Shown here piece after piece: positions 13,687 to 25,700 of a DNA stretch of 64,000 nucleotides. Each line of letters starts with the position of its first letter. The stretch's first letter is position 1. Position numbers and translations under genes: made by a program. Source of the stretch: Gari tellinella (lineage: Eukaryota > Mollusca > Bivalvia > Cardiida > Psammobiidae); the NCBI GenBank assembly GCA_922989275.2, contig OV277874.1, forward strand, positions 21,192,154 through 21,256,153, written 5' to 3'. Below the pieces are notes generated by a model. The model did no database searches. It saw nothing but the letters and a program-made list of their open reading frames with translations, and was not told where the DNA came from.

Positions 13687-15815
13687 CATCTGACATCTGA
13701 CATCTGACATCGAGGCCGTAACAACTTGGATGTTGCTAAACCGAAGTTTCTTTGGCCCTTTTGGCAGATTGTTTTCTCTGTTGATATCTTCTTTGTTGTT
13801 GAAGATCTGAACGTTAATTGTTCGGACGTGAGGACTTCCGGCGTGTAAAGGCGCTAATTATGCGCATTACAGCTAAATTACTATTACTATTAAGCTGATA
13901 AGATGATAAAATTATACATTTCTTGCAGCATTATAAAACACTTTTATATACAATACATTTAAGTTACTACATGGTGTCTTCACTTTTGGTTTTTAGTGGT
14001 AGCAGATCGGGTTAAACTTGGAACCCCCTACCCAGTGGTTGTTAAGCCTGCTCTTAAATGCATTAACAGAGGGTGCAGTGACTACATGCTCTGGCAAACT
14101 ATTCCAGTTGTTCACCACCCTCTGACTGAACGCGTTTCTCCTCAGTTCTGTTCTTACTGTACGTTTGTAAATCTTTTTGGAGTTGTTTCTTGGCAATAGA
14201 TAACCTACCCCCACTGAACAAGGTTTTGGAAAGAAACGTTCAGTATTAATGCTATCATAACCTGAGTAGATTCTGTACACCTGGATCATGTCTGCTCTCT
14301 CCCTGCGATATTCCAGACTTGGCAGCCCAAGCTTTCTCAATCTTTCACCATAGGACAGATGTCTAATACCCTGTACCATTTTGGTGGCCCTTCGTTGTAC
14401 ATTTTCGATTGCAGTCTGGTCTCTAATATACCTAGGAAACCATACTTGTGTGGCGTACTCGACATGCGGCCTGACCAGAGCTTTGTATAGATTTAAGAAC
14501 ATTGATTCTGTCATATATGAAAAGGTTTCACAAATTAAACCCAAATTTCTGTTAGCCAATTTAACTTTTTCTCCAATATGTTGTCTGAATTTGAGTTCAC
14601 AATCAAATTTTACCCCTAAATCTTTTTCCTCTTGGACCTTACATATCTCTTCTATATTGCCTTCTTTGTTTATAATATAGTACTCATCTGGTTCTGACCT
14701 TCCTAAGTGCATAGTTTTGCATTTCTTTGAATTAAATTCAAGATTCCAAGTATTGGCCCAATTACTAGCTGTCATTATATCGTCTTGGAGTTTGCCTGCA
14801 TCGTCATTAGATTTTAGCACTGAGTAGAGCTTAGTGTCATCAGCAAACAGTTTGACTGTACATTTCATAGTGTTTGGCAAATCGTTTATAAAAATGAGAA
14901 ATAGAACAGGACCCAAGATGCTGCCCTGGGGTACTCCGATCTCCACCTTCCCCCAGTTTGATGTTTCACCATTTATTATTACTCTTTGTTGTCTGTCCTT
15001 TAAAAAATCTTGTATCCAGGAGAGTAGTTTTCCTCTTATTCCATATCCTTGAAGTTTTTTTATTAGTCTTTTGTGAGGAACCTTGTCGAAGGCTGCCCTA
15101 AAGTCTAAATATACTATGTCAGTTTCGTTGCCTTTGTCATATGCTTCAGTCCAGTCTTCCATACATTCGATTAATTGTGTTACACAAGAGTGTTTTTTTC
15201 TAAAACCATGTTGGACCTCGCTGATTAAGCAATTTTTTCTAGATGATCTACCAGCACATCTCTTATTATTTTTTCCATAACTCTGCAGCACAGACTTGTT
15301 ACACTAATGGGTCTATAGTTAGCAGCTTTGTTTTTTTGGCCAGCTTTGTATATCGGGGTTACGTTGGCTTCTTTCCACTGGTTTGGTAATTTGCCTTCTT
15401 CTATGGATTTGTTACATATGTCCCTTATTGGGTGTTTTAGCTCTTCAGCACATTCTTTTAGTAATAGTGGGTGAAGATTATCTGGTCCTGGTGATTTTGA
15501 TGTTTTGAGATTTTGTAGAATGTTTGTAATGTTTTCTATGGTAATATTTGCTGTCTCTACATACTCATCTGTTCTATTATCAAAATCTGGAATATCGTCT
15601 TGATTTTCCTTGGTGAAAACCGTTAGAAAATAATCATTTAGGGCGATTGCAGTTTCTTTGTCATTTGATGTTATGCTACCGTCTGGATTAGTGATTTTAC
15701 TTACACCGACACTGGTCTTTGTGTTATTTCGTACATATTTCCAAAAAATTTTAACAGAGGGGTGTTACTGGCTGATTTTGTCGTGTGCAAACGTTATTAA
15801 GTCATGCTCACAAGA
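13687..15815 (-). mobile_element. 5'-truncated CR1/Jockey-like LINE, inactivated
   Basis: Minus-strand reverse-transcriptase ORF region of a non-LTR retrotransposon. The sense 3' end (low coordinates, 13685-13712) is a 7-bp tandem repeat TGTCAGA, a CR1-like tail. The 5' end is lost near 15815. Coding is broken by an in-frame stop (HDKISQ*HPSV region, near 15770) and by a 1-nt loss in an A-run near 15235. It lies between HINT1 and the Rab gene. Confidence 0.85.
13993..15291 (-). pseudogene. LINE reverse transcriptase fragment (432 codons open)
   Basis: Reverse transcriptase of a CR1/Jockey-type LINE, which would copy its own RNA at a nicked target. Visible RT blocks: QHGFRKKHSC (residues 27-36), LDFRAAFD (62-69, first catalytic Asp), GVPQGSILGP (119-128) and FADD (149-152, catalytic pair). 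The C-terminal thumb-like end WNSLPEHVV is typical. Roughly the first 20 residues are out of frame. The true upstream reading continues in another frame from about 15235 to 15770, with PGPDNLHPLLLKE and NYRPISVTSL on the way. No endonuclease domain remains. Not functional. Confidence 0.9.
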
Positions 15816-15844
15816 TAAAAAAAATGATTTTATTGGTTTATACC

Positions 15845-16110
15845 ACCTCGATAACTCATTTGGTCATGGAGAAATTACAGATTTCTCCATGATTTGGTAG
15901 AGCGTCTACTTTCGAGACGGGAGGTTGTGGGTTCGATCCCCGACAGGGTGAATATAAAACCATTATAAAACGGTACTAGTGGCTCCCTTGTAATAGTATG
16001 ACGCTCGGCATTGTAAGAATAGTGCTAGGAAGGTGACTGTAATGCCCAGGTAAGTATGCATGTTAATGGATACCTTGTTTGTCGCAATAAAAGCTCTACA
16101 GCGCTTATGT
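15845..16110 (+). mobile_element. tRNA-derived SINE, interrupted by a palindrome
   Basis: A tRNA-like head carries ctcgataactcattt...ggtagagcg (A box) and a strong B box gggttcgatccc, followed by a SINE body. A 27-bp palindrome (15865-15891) splits the A-box region. Confidence 0.65.
15865..15891. mobile_element. 27-bp perfect palindrome with 7-bp flanking duplication
   Basis: Arms catggagaaat / atttctccatg around loop tacag. It is flanked by direct repeats ATTTGGT (15858-15864, 15892-15898). Removing the insert and one repeat restores a normal tRNA-like D region. It looks like a minute mobile hairpin or a repair-derived insertion. Confidence 0.6.
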
Positions 16111-16611
16111 TGATTGTTTACCATATGCGACGTTAAATGATGCTTGCCTTTACCTTAAAGCTTACCTTTGCACTATACTTCCATACGTGATGTGCTTTAA
16201 ATTTACTGAAATGACAAACATTGCAGACATTGAATAGTGAATACTCTTGTCACTATTTGCACATGAAGTTAAGTGTACTCTTCACATGTTCTCTGCTTGT
16301 TTGTATATTCAGTTCGCCTTATTTATATGCGTGTCGCTCGGGGTTGATTGTGATTAAGTTTCGCTCCGGTCCGTGCGTTTTCTCGTATTCTAGAACAATA
16401 GAACAATATTCTGTTCATATAATAAGATGCGTGATAGAGAAACAGACCACCATTTCGCATTCTACAGTTATAGCTTGTTAAAAGTCTGAAGCGTTAGGCT
16501 TTATTTATATGAGATTTATTAAATGTAGATATAGATCTAGTAAAATAGGAAATTTGTATTTCAATGTCAAAATGTTACAATTATTGAAGATGTATTTAGT
16601 TTCGCATAAAT

Positions 16612-16648
16612 CACGTGACATGAAAATGGCGGATGACGCTACTTCCGG
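16612..16648 (+). promoter_or_regulatory. Predicted promoter of the Rab gene
   Basis: CACGTG (16612-16617), AAAATGGCGG (16623-16632, YY1-like), TGACGC and CTTCCGG (16642-16648, ETS-like) lie within 37 bp, 76-112 bp upstream of the Rab ATG. These motifs are typical of TATA-less housekeeping promoters in animals. The call is from motif clustering only. Confidence 0.5.
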
Positions 16649-16723
16649 GATTTATTTTTGATAACAGCTGTAAATTATCTATTTGTTATTGCGTCTGATG
16701 TTTATATAATCAACATACAAACA

Positions 16724-16766
16724 ATGAAATCTCTTGAAGCGAAGGTTGTTGTTCTGGGATCTCAAG
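16724..16766 (+). CDS. Rab GTPase exon 1
   Basis: Encodes MKSLEAKVVVLGSQ plus the first base of Gly15; donor CAAG|gtatat. The ATG is the first one downstream of the promoter motif cluster and directly precedes the beta-1 strand. Confidence 0.85.
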
Positions 16767-19700
16767 GTATATGCACATTATGTATTTAGATTCTCTAATT
16801 GTCTTCAATAAAACTTGAATAAAATAGTTAACTTATCAGGGGACTGCTCTGGCCAAGCTATTTTGAATACTACAGATAGAAACCATATGCAATCATTCTC
16901 ATTTGAAAGGCGATATTGAGATGCTGTTTTATTGAAGATTGCTGTCGTAAATTAATAGGGGAAATTTCTGAAACCGAAAGTACAGGGATACAGCGAACAT
17001 GTCTACCACACTTGCCCCATGCGAACAGTGTAGACCCTGATCATAGGGATAATATAACTTTAGGTAAAACCTATATACGGCCGAAACCTGTTCCTACAAA
17101 GTATAGGAAATAAGGTATATAGTTTAATTTTAAGAGAGTACGAAATGACAAAAATAGGGTGCGAAAAGGCGAGGGTACGAACTGCCGGTTGCCGCGAGAA
17201 CAACATTGGCAGCCATTTTGTTATCGCCAGCCGGTTTGTTCGATTCATTAATCCGGTGCGGCGTACCAATCACATGATAGGGATATGTCTTTCGGTATAA
17301 GCTTGTGTACTCAATCATTGTACACAGGTAAATTATGTACGACTATTATAAAATATTTCCATAATGGAGAGCCGGTTGAGGCGCCGCTACGGAATTTCCG
17401 AACGCTCGGTTGGTTGGTGAATTAGGCATTCCCTCTCCGGAAGTGAAATCGTGCAAGATAAAATGGCGGGGCCCATAAAACTGTGCGATAATTTTTCAGG
17501 TCGATAGGAATATGAAAATTATTTCTCTATTTCTTGTTTTATTCACGCAACGCGTACACATTATCTAAAGGCAACCTGCGCAAAAAGCTGGCCTTTGGCC
17601 AGCTTTTTGTTTCGGCCGTATAAATCACTGAGGGACACAATAGATATGGACTATAAAGTATAGATGCATGATACCACGAATGAAGAACGACCGGATCGGA
17701 AACTATCTATTTACTCATGCATTTTCCCAATAATGCCGTCGTCAATTCGCTGATCGATACCTGTCCGCCGACTCGCGGTTAATCGATCGATAAAACACAG
17801 CTGAATCGCGCTCGCTCGCGTGGGACAGTTACCTACTGTTAATTAAAACTCCATTGAAACTTTATATTTCACCGATTTCCGAAATAGAGGGCTTAAATGA
17901 GAGCGAAGATATTCAGCTTTTATTTGTGAAAATATGAATGTTCTGTTTGAGGGAGTGTTTGTTTACGACAGGTTAAAGAGCATTTAACAAGTGACCTAAC
18001 AGGCAATAGACCGCAGATTCTTTTGCGTACTACCGTTATAAAAGTCCTATAGAATACTCGTTTTTCACCCGATTTTTACATTTAATGTCTTAAAAGAAAG
18101 TAAAAATCTGTATTTTTAAACGGTGTAAAAATCTTGATTTCATATTACTTTGAAACAGAGAAATCGTAAACGAGACTGAAGCGCCATTTCTGAATGTGGA
18201 AGCATCAATGAAAATCGATTGACAATTTCAGCTAATTAAACCTGTTTAGTGACATAAGTGCCGACGAGTTTGTGTAAGTACCTAATTGTTTTGTTTGTAA
18301 CATGTTATGTGAAATCTTTGATGTAATTTGTGTGTGGAAAAGGAAAGGCAGTAGACACTCACGACCAAGGCAATATGGTGTTTTCGATCTTTTATTATGT
18401 CCGACGTTTCGATTCCTCACAGGGTCTTTTTCAATTTGTACATAACTGGTGCTATTCTATCTATGGTGAATTGTAAAAGTTAACCAATGAAAATGAATTC
18501 TCAAGCTTAATGCAACGGAGAATAAGAGTCATTTTGAAAGAGTGGGACAATGCATAAAAATAGATGAATTTCATATCTTAATTGAGCGACTAATATATAA
18601 TCACCGCATAAAAGTTGTTATTTTTTAAAAGCGTGAGATGTTTTCATCACTAGCAAACATTTTTCAGTGAAAAATACCACAAAATCTAATGATTTGTAAT
18701 TAATTTGAGACAACACATAACAGATCTCAAAATGTCTGCAATGATCGAAAATTGAAAAAAAAAGTTATAAATTCAAAACATGAAAAAACTAGGAAGTATC
18801 CATTCAATCCGCACCAAAAGTTTAAATAAGAAGCACCAATATGTTCTTATTACAAAGAAATCATTCTAAAGTGAAAATCACTAATGGGATTCAGTTCTAT
18901 AAAATGGGCGTTACAACACCCTACAAATTAAACCATTCCGTACAACACACACACAAAATACGAAAAATCGTCATTTTCACGCGTTAAACTCACCAAGAAA
19001 GAAGCAACCAATCCTCACCAAATTTTGATATAAGAAGCATCAGTATCTAATTAAGTATGTGTCAAAATTTCAATAAAAAGTGACAGCAGGAAATACCTTT
19101 CTATAAAATGGGCCGACATATATACACAGAGAAATCCGCCATTTTGTTCCGCTCGCTGAATACAACGGTTTTCTGACTGACGTATTATTCCTTCTCATTT
19201 AACCGCTGAAAACAGCGCGTATACTTATATAAACGACACAGTTGAGGAAAGGGATATTCACAAATTCCTATAGCAGAAGTTTTTAAATATTTAATGTCAC
19301 TAAACACGTTTGATTAATTGAAATTATCAATTGATTTTAGCTGATATTTCCACATTCAGAAATGGCGCTTCAGTCTTGTGTGCAGGCGAGGCGCTGATTG
19401 GCCGAACAGGAGGCACCATACTTTGTACGCCACCTGGATTTCAGATCCGGTCGTTCTTCATTCGTGATGATACTCTGTTGGGCATCGTTTTCAGGGTGCA
19501 GTCTATATAACCTCTGAAAACCTAATCTTTTCAGGGTGACTAAATAGGTTTTGTTTTTCAGAGGTTAATTTCCAGATTAGGGTTTACTTTAAATAGTCAT
19601 CAATTCACCCCTATGACGGCATGCTAATTTTGTGACAGTTGTCGTACTGTGACAAATAGAGCCTGATTTTACTGTAGTGTAATTATACTAGGAAGTGCTA

Positions 19701-22700
19701 TGCAGTAGTCATTTCTGGTATCTTTCCAGGTAGTAGCTTGTAACAGATCTATTGAAAGCAAAGCAGATCTTCTTCTTCTTCTTCTTCCGGTTAATGTGCA
19801 TGACCCCTCTGGAGCTAACCCATCCTGGTCTTGAAGACATTGAGGGATGGGGAGATGACGACCTCTTCCGGAAGACTGTTCCATAGGCGGATACCAGATG
19901 GGAAGAAGGAAAATCTGTATGAGTTTATGCTCGTAAATGGCACAAGGAAGCGATCGAATGTTCCTCCAGGGGTTGGGCCACCAAAACGGCTCTCCTATAT
20001 AACTTATATAAAATGCGTCATTTCCAAGGTCCAAAAAATACAATTTTTATTCCAACCACAGGTGCCACCCTATATTTCCCACAAAGATACACCCTTGCAC
20101 AAGTGAAAAATGCAGAGAAAACAGGGGGTCATGTGGCATATAAGAAAATTCTCCTGGCTTCAGTGACATGACTGGTGTTTTGCTACATTTTGAAATAGGC
20201 ACCGTCTAAAACAGGGACATGTCACTTCAGCTCACATAATTTCTCCAAAAACCCATCTATCCTGACAGAAAGTCTTTGTATCTATTCTCTAGCATCCATG
20301 TATTACATAAAAGGCTCAAAACAGTACATATTTCTTGACAAAAAGCTATTCTGAGGCAAAAAGTTTGGCACTATTTCTTTGCCGGACTTCTTTCGACTAC
20401 ACCATGAAGCACTTCCGGTCTATTTGGTGGCCCTATACCTCCAAAGACATATTCTACTAACTGTATTTTCAATCTGAAATAACCAAGTAACCCATAATAC
20501 ACCTTTTACGCTTTAGAATTGTTTCTCAACTGGAGAATTTGAATTGTTCCACTCTATACTGTCATGAATATGTTCCCTATGATATTATTTTCTATAGCCT
20601 AAAGTAGACTGAAAGTAAAGCACAATTTTGATTTACTTTCAACCTGCTTCAAGTCGTCACTTGTCTTCAAAACTTAACTTGAACTATGCTTAGGGGTAAT
20701 GCAGGTTTAACTACTCCACAACTGTGGTCCTTGACATTTCTATTCTCTTTTTGCATAAATCTAACACTATATCGATATTACAGTAAAACCGCTCTATTAC
20801 GACCACTTAATTATGTGATTTATCAGGTGTTTAAGGCATGTGATTGCTTAAAGCAAGGTGAGCTTTCTGTTTAACATTCATCTTGCTTAACTCTTTCCTC
20901 CCTGAAACTTTAAATGGACAATTCCAGTTTCCATTTTAGTCTAGTCCATTTCTGACTTTTAAGGGTTGTTTTAGTGAATGTTTGGCATTGTGACAAACAG
21001 TGAAGACCCTGATCAGAGGGCTCCTATCGGAGCCCTCTGATCAGGGTCTTCACTGTTTGCATAGGACAAGTGTACTATTCACATGTACACTGTTTGAAAA
21101 GCACACCTATATGCGGGACCAGGTTTCAAAGAGTTAAAGCTGTCACCTCTCTTTTATGCAGCCAATTGGCCTTCTTTTTAGGGGTCGTAATAGAGAGATT
21201 TTACTGTATATTTAATATTGATGAAATATGATTTGTTTCAGGAGTTGGCAAGACAAGTGTGGTAATCAGATATGTAGGGGGAATGTTCAGTAAAGCTGTC
21301 AGTCCAACCATAGGTGCCTCATTTTTCACATACAAACTGTAAGTATAAGATTTATACATATATATACAACATGTACAACTTAATTTCTTTTCACTATTTC
21401 CATGCCATGGATCTGTTTAAAATGAATTTGTTACATTTGCAAACAGTGTAGACCCAGATAAGATTGTCTTTTTGTGAAATATGTCAAAAACCTCCCTTAT
21501 CAATTCATTCAAAAATGGACTAAATTTAATTGTAAACTGGAATTGTCCATTCAAAGTTTAAGGGCTAATTGGTTAACTAACTTGCATGTTACTCCTTTAT
21601 CGTCAGCTTTACTTTACTTTTCTTGCTAATTCTTGCTCTATCATCAGCATGGCTATTTTGTCTGTTATATTTTGTTATTTTCAGGAATGTTGATAACTAC
21701 AGGGTAAAGCTTCAAGTATGGGACACGGCAGGACAGGAGAGATTTCGGTCAATGGTAATGACAGGCTTGAATACAGTAATACATGTGTTAACCCATTACT
21801 CCATCTAAGATACACCTCTTTACACATTTAATTAACATCTCCATTGAAGAAAATATTTCTTTAAACCCATTACCTTAAAGCCTATTTGTAGCTTCGAATA
21901 CAGGTTACCACTTAAAGCAGGTTGAAAGTAAAGCAGAATGCATCTGAGGTGCAGTCTGCTTTGCTTTCATCCTGCTTTAAGGTATGATCTACTAGGATAT
22001 GCAAAATATTTCCTATGGTGAATATTCATAACTGTATAAAATTGGAATATTTTCATCAATGAAGGAATCAATTATAAGCATAAAAAGGCATATTTATGGG
22101 GTAATGGGTAAGATATGAATCTTGAATAAGCGTAATGAAACAAAGGTTCTATATCCTAGCAGATGGTACCTTAAATTTGGCTGAAATTAACGCAAAATGT
22201 CCTTAAGGCACATTCTACTTTACTTTCAACCTGCTTTAACTCTTTGAACCCTAGTCACACATATATGCGTCATTTGCAAACAGTGTACCTGTGAGGAGTA
22301 CACTTGTCCTATTCAAACAGTGTAGACCTTGACCAGAGGGCTCCTTAAGAAGCCCTCTGATCAGGGTCTATACTGTTTGTCATTTTGACATATATTGTAA
22401 AAATCAACCTTGAAATGTCAGAAATGGACTAGACAAAATTAAAAAATAGAATTGTCCATTTGAGGTTTCAGGGAGGAACGTGTTAAGTGGTTGTATGTCT
22501 CCAAAACTAGAAACACTCGATCAGGCTATGGAGTAAAGTGACTTCTCATTTATAAGGCATGGGGATCTCCAAAGACAAGTTATTGCTTAATGCAGGACAA
22601 AAACAATGTACAGAGCTTTCTGCATTACTTTTCCCCCTATTTTGCTGTTTTGATATCATCAATAGATTTTTAATTGACATGCAGGGATGGGAGCATTATC

Positions 22701-25700
22701 CACAGCAGTGGGCTCTCTTCAATATAACTGACTACAGTAAAACCTCTATATAACATATGCTGTCACTCATTTTATGTGAATTATCAGGTTTTTATGACAG
22801 GTGGCTGTTTAAAGCAAGGTGGCAGTTAAACAGAAAGCTCCTTTAGGAGCTTTCTGTTTTACTAGTACCTTGCTTTAAGCTGTCACCTTTCTTTTATGCA
22901 GTCAATTAGCCTTCTTTTTAGTGGTCGTTATAGAGAGGTTTTACTGTAGCTGCAGGATCTCCAGACCTTTCTTTCATGGGGGTCAATTCCTCCATTTTTT
23001 GCGGTCTCTCACAGTCAGTTCAGTCCATGACATCTGGGCAATGAGAGGCCTAGGCTTGCAATTTCCTGCAACTTTCATATAAGCCTTTCATCATGTTTTA
23101 AATAGCGGTCAAGATAAGTTGACGTTGCAGTTGTCCCCATTAACTCATTGAGCCCTAGTGGCGCATATAGGGGCCCTTTAATAAATGTGTATCTGTTATG
23201 AGTACACTTGTCCTGTGCAAACAATGAAGTTCTTGATCAGAGGGCCCCTGCAGGAGCCCTCTGATCGGGGACTTCACTTTTTGTAATTTTGCAATTTATT
23301 ACAGAAAACAGTCTAAAATGGACCAGCCTTTATTGCAAACTGACATTGTCCATTGGAAGTTTCAGGGGATAATGAGTTAACTATTTCAACACTAAGTAAC
23401 TCTTGTAGGTTATTAGGTTCCCTTGTGGATCATTTTAGTTAGCAAAATAATTATGAACTAGTCTACTTGGAATTCTGGGTAGTGTAATAAATACTGCTAT
23501 AAATTAGAAAAAGTGCAGACCTGATCAGAGGGGTCGAGAGGGCTCCTATAGGAGCCCTCTGATCTTGGTCTACACTTTTTGCAAATGGTATCAATATATT
23601 TTAAAGAGGTCAATGGTGTTGATGCAATAATTCTTTGAGATTAAGTTTAGGTACACACCATTTACAAATTTAACTCACTACTTCATAAGCACGCCTTCTT
23701 AAGCATTTCACTTATTCCTCCACTTAAGAAAATAGTTCTACTTCATACAATGATGAATATGATGCATAAGAAATATATTTTTTATATCCAAGCAGATGGA
23801 AGCTTAAATCAAACTGAAGGTAAAGCAGAATACACTATAAGGTGCATTCTGCTTGTCTTTTAACCGTCTTTAAATGGTTGCCTGTGTCTGAAACTAGAAA
23901 CTGGCCTTGGGGTATTTAAAGGGTTTATGATGAGTGTTTTATGTTAAAATTTACCAACATGAACTTGTGAAAATAATTTCTCAGAGCTCCAGATAAGGGG
24001 AGTATTTCAAAAACTAAAATCTTTATTTCTGCTTTAAACCCTATGGTGTCACTACTCATTAGAATTGTCTCAAAGAGACGATTCTAATGAGTAGTGACAC
24101 CATAGGATTTGGTGTTGAAATAAGTGAGAAAGTGTTGATTTTGTTCAGTTTACTCCCTCTTATCTGGAGCCCTGATTTCTGTTCCAGGCACCGATGTATT
24201 ACAGGAAGGCTAACGCTGCAATGTTGGTTTATGATATCACATCGGCTGACACATTTCATGATATAAAAGACTGGGTTAGTGGTAAGTGGCATGTTGGTTT
24301 ATGATATCACATCGGCTGACACATTTCATGATATAAAAGACTGGGTTAGTGGTAAGTGGCATGTTGGTTTATGATATCACATCGGCTGACACATTTCATG
24401 ATATAAAAGACTGGGTTAGTGGTAAGTGGCATGTTGGTTTATGATATCACATCGGCTGACACATTTCATGATATAAAAGACTGGGTTAGTGGTAAGTGGC
24501 ATGTTGGTTTATGAAATCACATCGGCTGACACATTTCATGATATAAAAGACTGGGTTAGTGGTAAGTGGCATGTTGGTTTATGATATCACATCGGCTGAC
24601 ACATTTCATGATATAAAAGACTGGGTTAGTGGTAAGTGGCATGTTGGTTTATGATATCACATCGGCTGACACATTTCATGATATAAAAGACTGGGTTAGT
24701 GGTAAGTGGCATGTTGGTTTATGATATCACATCGGCTGACACATTTCATGATATAAAAGACTGGGTTAGTGGTAAGTGTCATGTTGGTTTATGATATCAC
24801 ATCGGCTGACACATTTCATGATATAAAAGACTGGGTTAGTGGTAAGTGGCATGTTGGTTTATGATATCACATCGGCTGACACATTTCATGATATAAAAGA
24901 CTGGGTTAGTGGTAAGTGGCATGTTGGTTTATGATATCACATCGGCTGACACATTTCATGATATAAAAGACTGGGTTAGTGGTAAGTGGCATGTTGGTTT
25001 ATGAAATCACATCGGCTGACACATTTCATGATATAAAAGACTGGGTTAGTGGTAAGTGTCATGTTGGTTTATGATATCACATCGGCTGACACATTTCATG
25101 ATATAAAAGACTGGGTTAGTGGTAAGTGGCATGTTGGTTTATGATATCACATCGGCTGACACATTTCATGATATAAAAGACTGGGTTAGTGGTAAGTGGC
25201 AATAAGTTTGTTTAGCCTTTTTGTCTCTGTCTGTCTTTTTTCTGTCTGTCTATGTTTTTGCCTGTCTTTCTGTCTGTCTGTCTGTTTTCAATAAACTGTT
25301 TGACACTCTCAGTCTGTTTTACATTAGAACTGAAATGAAAACAAAATTTGTTAGAACTTTCAGATACATATATGGACAATTTGAAGCAGGCAGTAGTTTA
25401 GCTAGATAAAAATATATAGTTTTTTTCTGTCATGTTGTAAACAATTTAACTCAAAAAATGACATTTTCAGATATAATAATAATCATTAATATCAAAGTGA
25501 TTTGAAATATTCTTGTTTCAGAGCTTAAAAGAAATGTTGATACTCCTATAGGTAAGTTGTTTTCTCACATACAGTGGAGAAAACGTTATTCTTCCCCAAT
25601 AAACACATTTAAACTAAACTGTTATCTCCATCCCAAACAGTTTGGAGCCAGATCAGACACCGGGTAGCCTGGCGTCGGATCAGGCTCCAAACTGTTTGCC

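Noticed and set aside
18355..18440. Complete Penelope-like retroelement
   Set aside because: Only an end-like signature is present; no reverse transcriptase or endonuclease coding sequence nearby.
19669..20043. 124-codon minus-strand ORF as a gene
   Set aside because: The meaningful reading is another frame of the same strand (LINE C-terminus NSLPEEVV); the ORF is a shadow.
21623..21808. 61-codon plus ORF as a separate protein
   Set aside because: It is Rab exon 3 with flanking intron read through.
24221..25200. CRISPR-like appearance of the regular 70-bp array
   Set aside because: There are no unique spacers; units are head-to-tail copies of exon 4 plus intron in an animal gene.
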